From the NCBI GenBank assembly GCA_015852425.1, contig JAAAIG010001110.1, positions 1-10,662 on the forward strand: DNA of 10,662 nucleotides. Direction: 5' to 3'. The notes beneath the pieces are model-generated. The model had not been told where the DNA came from. It did not search any database and worked only from the letters and a program-made list of their open reading frames with translations. Source of the DNA: Gryganskiella cystojenkinii (lineage: Eukaryota > Mortierellomycota > Mortierellomycetes > Mortierellales > Mortierellaceae). Made by a program: the position numbers and the translations under genes. Position 1 is the stretch's first letter; each line of letters starts with the position of its first letter. Of this stretch, positions 6,411 through 10,662 are shown in pieces.

Positions 6411-7520
6411 TTACTTGCAAGCGCAGTTGCCGGAGCAGGTGCAAGCAGATCTAGAAAAAGTTGAAAGTCGAAAATGTATAAAAGAGATACAAACGTGCAT
6501 GAAAATGGTTAGATATCTTTAAAAAGCTGATCAAAGAAAAAAGAAAAGAAAAAAGAGAAAGGAAAGAAAGATAATCCCATCTCCGCCAGGGGTTGTGGTT
6601 GTGTCCAAGGTCTCCCGTCCCGAAAACAATCCCATCTCTTTGAGTCCTGCATACTGTACCCGAATCTTTTTTTTCCGTAGTGACTCAGTTCCCGTCCCAC
6701 AGTCCATCGAGAGATGAGTTCGCGAAAAAAAAAAGAAACAAAGGGAAAGAGAATTGAAAAGACCGAGTCTGGGTAAAGGAAAAAAAAAAAGAAAGGCTGA
6801 AACCGACCATGGGAAGGAAAGAACTGTGTCCTTGTCGCCGTCGTTTCTGAAAGAGAACCCAATACACCAATTCCAGAGGTAAGAGAGGTAGGAACATGCA
6901 ATGACAGGTTTTTTTTCACACCACGATTCAAAAAAAAAGAAATTCCGGTCCATGTCGTTAGCCAGATTCGAATGAATATCCAATCGGTGACTGATCTTCA
7001 CCGCGTGCCTGAAAGTCAAATTATTTTTCTCGGTGTGGAATATTTTTTTTCGCGTCAACGATGGAAGAAGGGGAATGAAGCATTTTTACTCTCTAATCTT
7101 TCTTTTTTTTTTTTCTATTGCTCGAGAACGAACACCCGGAGCAATGTAAGTGCCAAAAGACCCTCTTCTCCTCGCTCCACCCACTCGTGACATAAAGAAA
7201 AAAAGAAACAACTTACCCCGAGGAGCAGGCGCAGGCACTGGTCTTGGAAGCGCACGCGCAGGAACCGGCGCAGGAGCACTTGGCACCGGACTTGCAGTTG
7301 CAGGCAGCAGTGGTCGAGGCGGCAGCGGCATCCTTCTTTCCGCACTGGCAGCCAGAGCCGCAGCCTAATACGATGAGGTTCGAGAGAGAATGAGAGATTA
7401 GAATCTGAACGCTTGAAAAAACTAAAAAGTACATGTGAGTGGACAATGGTCAGGAATCAAGAAAAGCATACCACAGCTGGCTCCGCAGGTGCAAACATTG
7501 TTTCCGCAGGGGTGCTCCAT
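6411..7520 (-). CDS. Metallothionein, 78 aa with 19 cysteines (three exons)
   Basis: Minus-strand join: 7472-7520, 7217-7364, 6411-6450 = 237 nt. Introns are 107 and 766 nt, both GT-AG with matching phase (1, then 2). The protein starts MEHPCGNNVCTCGASC and ends SACTCSGNCACK. Cysteines lie at 5, 10, 12, 16, 18, 22, 24, 38, 40, 46, 48, 52, 54, 61, 63, 69, 71, 75 and 77, mostly as C-x-C. A cysteine-free linker (25-37, alanine-rich) separates a 7-Cys N-terminal cluster from a 12-Cys C-terminal cluster. There are no aromatic residues. Eighteen of 19 Cys codons are TGC. Metallothioneins bind Cu(I), Zn(II) or Cd(II) through cysteine thiolates in the cytosol for metal storage and detoxification; the metal cannot be told here. 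The 7-Cys part recalls the small Neurospora copper metallothionein. Start: ATG with A at -3. Retention of intron 2 would end the protein after residue 66. Confidence 0.88.
6451..7216 (-). other. Long second intron of the metallothionein gene
   Basis: 766 nt, against 107-301 nt for the other introns in the window. It is full of A/T homopolymers and purine tracts on the plus strand (for example about 6534-6571, an 11-base A run at 6780-6790, and T12 at 7103-7114). Frames in it encode only phenylalanine/serine-rich low-complexity sequence. No additional cysteine-rich exon was seen. Flanking phases (2 and 2) join without one. Confidence 0.75.
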
Positions 7521-7582
7521 TGTTGAAATGTGTGGTTGTGTGTGGGGGAGTGTGGAAGGGAGAATAAGAGGTTGGTTCGGTT

Positions 7583-7602
7583 GAAAAGAAAAGAAAAGAA
7601 AA
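7583..7602 (+). promoter_or_regulatory. (GAAAA)4 within a purine tract upstream of the metallothionein gene
   Basis: Four exact GAAAA units inside an uninterrupted purine run (7583-7616). On the metallothionein strand this is a TTTTC-rich pyrimidine tract ending about 63 nt before the ATG. CT-rich tracts are frequent in core promoters of highly expressed fungal genes, so it may mark the transcription start region. I could not identify a reliable metal-response or copper-regulator site. Confidence 0.4.
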
Positions 7603-8986
7603 GGAAGAGAAAAGAACAGACTGGGTTTTGAACAGCAGAAGACAAACAAAAAAAAAAGTGCTCACAAAACTCCAGGTGACGTCGATTCACGCCAACAGCG
7701 CGGAGGACATTTTGTGGAGCGAACCACCTTAAACTTTGGTCTGTTGATTTTGCCCGTTCCACCTGCGCCGGTGCAGTGTCACAGAGATCCGCTGCGGGTA
7801 TAAGAACCTCTAATCTCATCGACATCGTGTCCATCAACGAGTACGAACTGGAACTTTGTCAAGGACGAGTTGTTTATCTCTTGAGACAACATGGACAACG
7901 TTCGATACAGACGTGCTGTCGCCTTCATCAGCGGACCATTAAGATCGTCAAACAGCTCCACATGTATCAGTTGCTGGACCTTGAAGAAAACCTGGTTCTG
8001 GAAAAGCCTGTTGGGAGTCATTCTCCTGGCGTGGATGTCTTAATGCTCTAGAACGTGTTAATGCTTGGTGTCGGACGCATGTCTTGCGGGCTTTACCAGT
8101 GTATATTCGATGGGTTTTTGGCGAGATACGAAGCCAAGAAGTTGGATTGTTGCCCCATATGATGATGAGAAAAAAGGCGAGCGGGACAGACTCTTGAGTC
8201 ATCAAAATGACGGCAATCGAGAGAGTGATCTTCAAAGGGGCGATGGCTGCTGGAGCTTCGAGGATGGTTAGTAACGACAGCAAAAAACGATAGCGAATGA
8301 TTCTGATCCGACCTTGGCGCCGTTGGACTCCGCAGGGTTGATCATCCCATCGGAGAATCAGGATATCAGGACGCTCTTCTGACGAAACTCTTCATTTTCT
8401 TCCCTGGCACTGGCGACAGCGGCACCTTCAATACGAATGCAACCAACCTTTAACGTGGTAGCAGGTTTGAGCTCGTAAGAATACACCAGCAATCTTATTA
8501 TATGACAGCATTTTGGCAGTAGCCATCCGCCGCGAAGCGGAAAGTATGTCGACAACGTTGGAGCAGTGGTGCGCCTGGTTGGTTATGAATGCCTTTTACC
8601 CATTAATCCTGTGAACCATTGGTATCCAGTAGTCAACCATTTGTTCCCATTTCGAATCTTTCTTGGTTGTGGAATGATCGTCAATATAGCCTCACTTGAA
8701 CGCTCTCGGTCTGTCCTTTCTTTTCATTGCAAGGCGAGATTGCGTTCTCCGGGATCCAATCTTGTAATCGTCTATAGCTTTTTGCTTCAGCTCTATGCTC
8801 GTTCAAGATATCTCTCGATCCCTCTTAGTTCACTTCCTCGTCGAACCATTATGGAGCGCGTCTGTTCGCCGACCAGGCGATGAACACTCTCAGCAAGGGA
8901 ACCATGAGTCCTGCCCCTACTCGGTTCTTTTTTTCCTGCGTGTCTCTGTAGACAAAGTTATATTACTGAAGATTGTTGACGTCCTT

Positions 8987-9010
8987 GCAGCTCTACATGC
9001 AGCTCTACAA
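8987..9010 (+). repeat. 12-bp tandem duplication
   Basis: GCAGCTCTACAT is followed directly by GCAGCTCTACAA, two copies differing at the last base. It lies in sequence without a called gene and is probably replication slippage. Confidence 0.85.
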
Positions 9011-9202
9011 GCTTTTGCATTACTTCTTATTGATGTTTCTTTCACTTTTCCTTCCTCTTTCGTTTGGTACTCGCAACTCTTCCCTGCGCTTCCATTTCCA
9101 GACCGGATGGATACGATCAATTATGCATATTATGATTCGATTTTTGCAATGCTACTTGAGTCTTCTGTCTTTGCTATTCTAGAACTGTTCTTTTTTTACA
9201 TT

Positions 9203-9208
9203 TTTATT
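9203..9208 (-). terminator. Candidate poly(A) signal of the right WD40 gene
   Basis: TTTATT on the plus strand reads AATAAA on the minus strand, about 113 nt after the TAG stop at 9321-9323. Position and sequence fit a fungal poly(A) signal. Motif-based. Confidence 0.5.
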
Positions 9209-9229
9209 TCAGTCTTCTATTGTAGATCA

Positions 9230-9250
9230 GAGTAAAGCTTGAGTAAAGCT
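9230..9250. repeat. 10-bp direct repeat with 11-bp period
   Basis: GAGTAAAGCT occurs at 9230-9239 and 9241-9250, separated by one T, within the probable 3' UTR of the right WD40 gene. Probably slippage. Confidence 0.85.
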
Positions 9251-9320
9251 GAACTCTTCTACAGCTCACTTCCTATCCACTAACCATCGCCACCATGGAA
9301 CTCACTGACCGACCTACAAT

Positions 9321-10662
9321 CTATTGTACCATCAACAATTCTTGGCCACCAACAGCCCCGCGCTGCTGTAATAACCGCATATTCGTCTTGCTCAAATCTT
9401 GTATGTTTCGGATAGATGCCTTCGATAGGAAGAGACCGCTCTGCGTTGTGTTCCAGTGCAAGCGTACTTGAGGCCGGTCATCGTCTGTAATGACATTCCA
9501 CACACGAACAGAATTGTCGTGGGATCCAGTTACAAAATAGGTGCCATTAGAGTCCTCTCTCCAAGCAATACAGGTGACCACTCCCTGGAAACTGCTGATA
9601 ACGGCTACGCAATGATCTGAGTGTGCATCCCACAATTGCACAGTGTTGTCATGACTGCCTGACGCGATCTGATGGCCACTGGGCGAATACACCACAGTTG
9701 CAACTGCCCTGGTGTGGCCAGTCAATACAGGACCAGCTGCTCCAGTTTCTACGTCCCACAGTCGCACAGTGACGTCATTGCTGCATGACGCGATCTGATG
9801 GCCACTGGGTGAATACACAACATTTTTTAACATACCGATGTGGCCTGTTAAGACAGGACCTGCAGCACCTGTTTTTGCATCCCACAGCCGCACAGTGCTG
9901 TCCCAACTGCCTGATGCGATCTGATGGCCACTGGGTGAATATACTGCACATATAACCCGCTCAGTGTGGCCAGTTAAGACAGGGCCAGCTGCACCAGTCT
10001 CTGCCTCCCACAGTCGCACCGTGTTGTCATAACTGCCTGACGCGATCTGATAGCCACTGGGTGAATACACCACACTTGAAACGATCCCGGAGTGACCTGC
10101 TAAGACAGGGCCAGCTGCACCGGTTTGTGCATCCCACAGTCGCACAGTCCCATCGTTACTGCCTGACGCGATCTGACGGCCACTGGGTGAATATACCACA
10201 CTTGTAACACAGTCGGCGTGGCCAGTCAATACAGGACCAGCTGCACCAGTTTGTGTATCCCACAGTCGCACAGTCTTGTCATAACTGCCTGATGCTATCT
10301 GATGGCCCCTAGGTGAATACACGACAATTTCAACAGGACCGGTGTGGTCAGTTAAGACAGGACCAGCTGCTCCAGTTTGCGTATCCCACATTCGCAAGGT
10401 GTTGTCAAAACTGGCTGACGCGATCTGAAGACCACTGAGTGAATACACCACACTTCTAACATAGCTGGTGTGGCCAGTTAAGACAGGATCAGCTGCACCA
10501 GTTTGTGCCTCCCACAGCCGTATAGTCCTGTCCTTACTGCTTGATGCAATCTGATGGCCACTGGGCGAATACACCACACCTGCAACAAAGTGGGTGTGGC
10601 CGGTTAATACAGGACCAACTGCACCGGTTTGTGCTTCCCACAGCCATACAGTCTTGTCATGA
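9321..10662 (-). CDS. WD40-repeat protein, 5'-truncated by window edge (C-terminal part)
   Basis: The minus-strand frame is open from the right edge (first full codon at 10661) to a TAG at 9321-9323, about 446 residues. No ATG start is visible; the edge cuts a blade at HDKTVWLWEAQTG. Eight 42-residue blades follow, then a diverged ninth (SFQGVVTCIAW ... SHDNSVRVW) and the same type of tail as the left gene (LHWNTTQSGLFLS, LLQQRG). Over the last 96 residues the two proteins match at about 74 positions by hand count. The residue before the blade Asp varies widely (K, F, Y, N, Y, W, N, H), as do the residues after GHT. The likely role is ligand or protein recognition by a beta-propeller, perhaps at the end of an NLR-like receptor whose N-terminal part is outside the window; that is inferred from repeat style. 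Two blades have lost the Thr of GHT to Ala or Ile. Confidence 0.95.
   Translation of the reverse strand, partial: HDKTVWLWEAQTGAVGPVLTGHTHFVAGVVYSPSGHQIASSSKDRTIRLWEAQTGAADPVLTGHTSYVRSVVYSLSGLQIASASFDNTLRMWDTQTGAAGPVLTDHTGPVEIVVYSPRGHQIASGSYDKTVRLWDTQTGAAGPVLTGHADCVTSVVYSPSGRQIASGSNDGTVRLWDAQTGAAGPVLAGHSGIVSSVVYSPSGYQIASGSYDNTVRLWEAETGAAGPVLTGHTERVICAVYSPSGHQIASGSWDSTVRLWDAKTGAAGPVLTGHIGMLKNVVYSPSGHQIASCSNDVTVRLWDVETGAAGPVLTGHTRAVATVVYSPSGHQIASGSHDNTVQLWDAHSDHCVAVISSFQGVVTCIAWREDSNGTYFVTGSHDNSVRVWNVITDDDRPQVRLHWNTTQSGLFLSKASIRNIQDLSKTNMRLLQQRGAVGGQELLMVQ
9594..10601 (-). repeat. 8 tandem 126-bp WD40 repeat units
   Basis: Eight units, all exactly 126 bp, counted from the GGC of the first complete GHT motif (10601) to just before the diverged blade (AGT at 9593). 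Units share stretches identical or nearly so with units of the left array, in opposite orientation; the segment encoding SPSGHQIASGS is an example. Confidence 0.93.

Larger units (their letters stand above)
7521..9320. other. 1.8-kb stretch without a recognisable gene
   Basis: It should contain the metallothionein promoter and 5' UTR on the right of 7520 and the 3' UTR of the right WD40 gene near 9203-9320. In between, frames of 60-150 codons on both strands resemble no family I know. The longest plain plus-strand frame runs 7680-8051 (123 codons, including INEYELELCQGRVVYLLRQ) with no good ATG. On the minus strand, frames around 8795-8920 and 8690-8850 look mildly protein-like but are broken by stops. 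Old decayed gene sequence is possible; chance is equally possible. Confidence 0.5.

Noticed and set aside
6509..7058. Minus-strand frames of 140 and 175 codons rich in Phe and Ser
   Set aside because: They read through T-rich low-complexity sequence of the metallothionein intron and show no domain.
7150..7368. Plus-strand Gly/Ala-rich frame of 72 codons
   Set aside because: Exact antisense of the cysteine-rich exon 2 of the metallothionein, whose splice sites and cysteine pattern make the minus strand the coding one.
8566..9235. Plus-strand frames of 105 and 146 codons
   Set aside because: Leucine- and serine-rich with no recognisable domain, no supporting splice or promoter context, and overlapping each other in different frames.
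9295..9471. Plus-strand 58-codon frame starting in a perfect Kozak context (GCCACCATGG)
   Set aside because: It is antisense to the conserved tail of the right WD40 gene and has no family resemblance; the Kozak match is probably chance.

Overview
This is a eukaryotic nuclear window, almost certainly fungal. The best guess is an early-diverging fungus of the Mortierella type. Evidence: spliced genes with mostly short GT-AG introns, a fungal Rvs161/Hob3 BAR protein, a FUN14 mitochondrial protein, and two WD40 proteins made of near-identical 42-residue repeats, a style I associate with Mortierellaceae. The lineage comes from memory of protein style, not from a search.

Layout from left to right. 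(1) 1-1841, plus strand: the C-terminal part of a WD40 repeat protein, with 12 near-identical blades, one diverged blade and a conserved tail; its 5' end lies outside the window. (2) 2797-4418, minus strand: a complete five-exon rvs161/hob3 BAR-domain gene whose first coding exon is only 8 nt. (3) 4746-5935, plus strand: a FUN14-domain mitochondrial membrane protein in four exons (or three, if a 33-nt microexon is not used), divergent from hob3 across a 327-bp shared promoter region. (4) 6411-7520, minus strand: a three-exon metallothionein of 78 residues with 19 cysteines, convergent with the FUN14 gene. (5) 7521-9320: a gene-free stretch holding the metallothionein promoter and unrecognised fragments. 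(6) 9321-10662, minus strand: a second WD40 repeat protein, paralogous to the first and also cut by the window edge.

The two WD40 genes point towards each other and flank about 7.5 kb of ordinary single-copy genes. Their repeats share long near-identical DNA, and their variation is concentrated at a few positions in each blade. That is the pattern of fungal NLR-like recognition receptors such as the Podospora HNWD proteins, although no NACHT/NB-ARC domain is visible here because both 5' ends are outside. The three inner genes look like housekeeping or stress genes and have no evident functional link to the WD40 pair. All spliced models were built by hand from splice-site consensus, reading phase and protein family match. 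I found no mobile element, CRISPR array, tRNA or rRNA.
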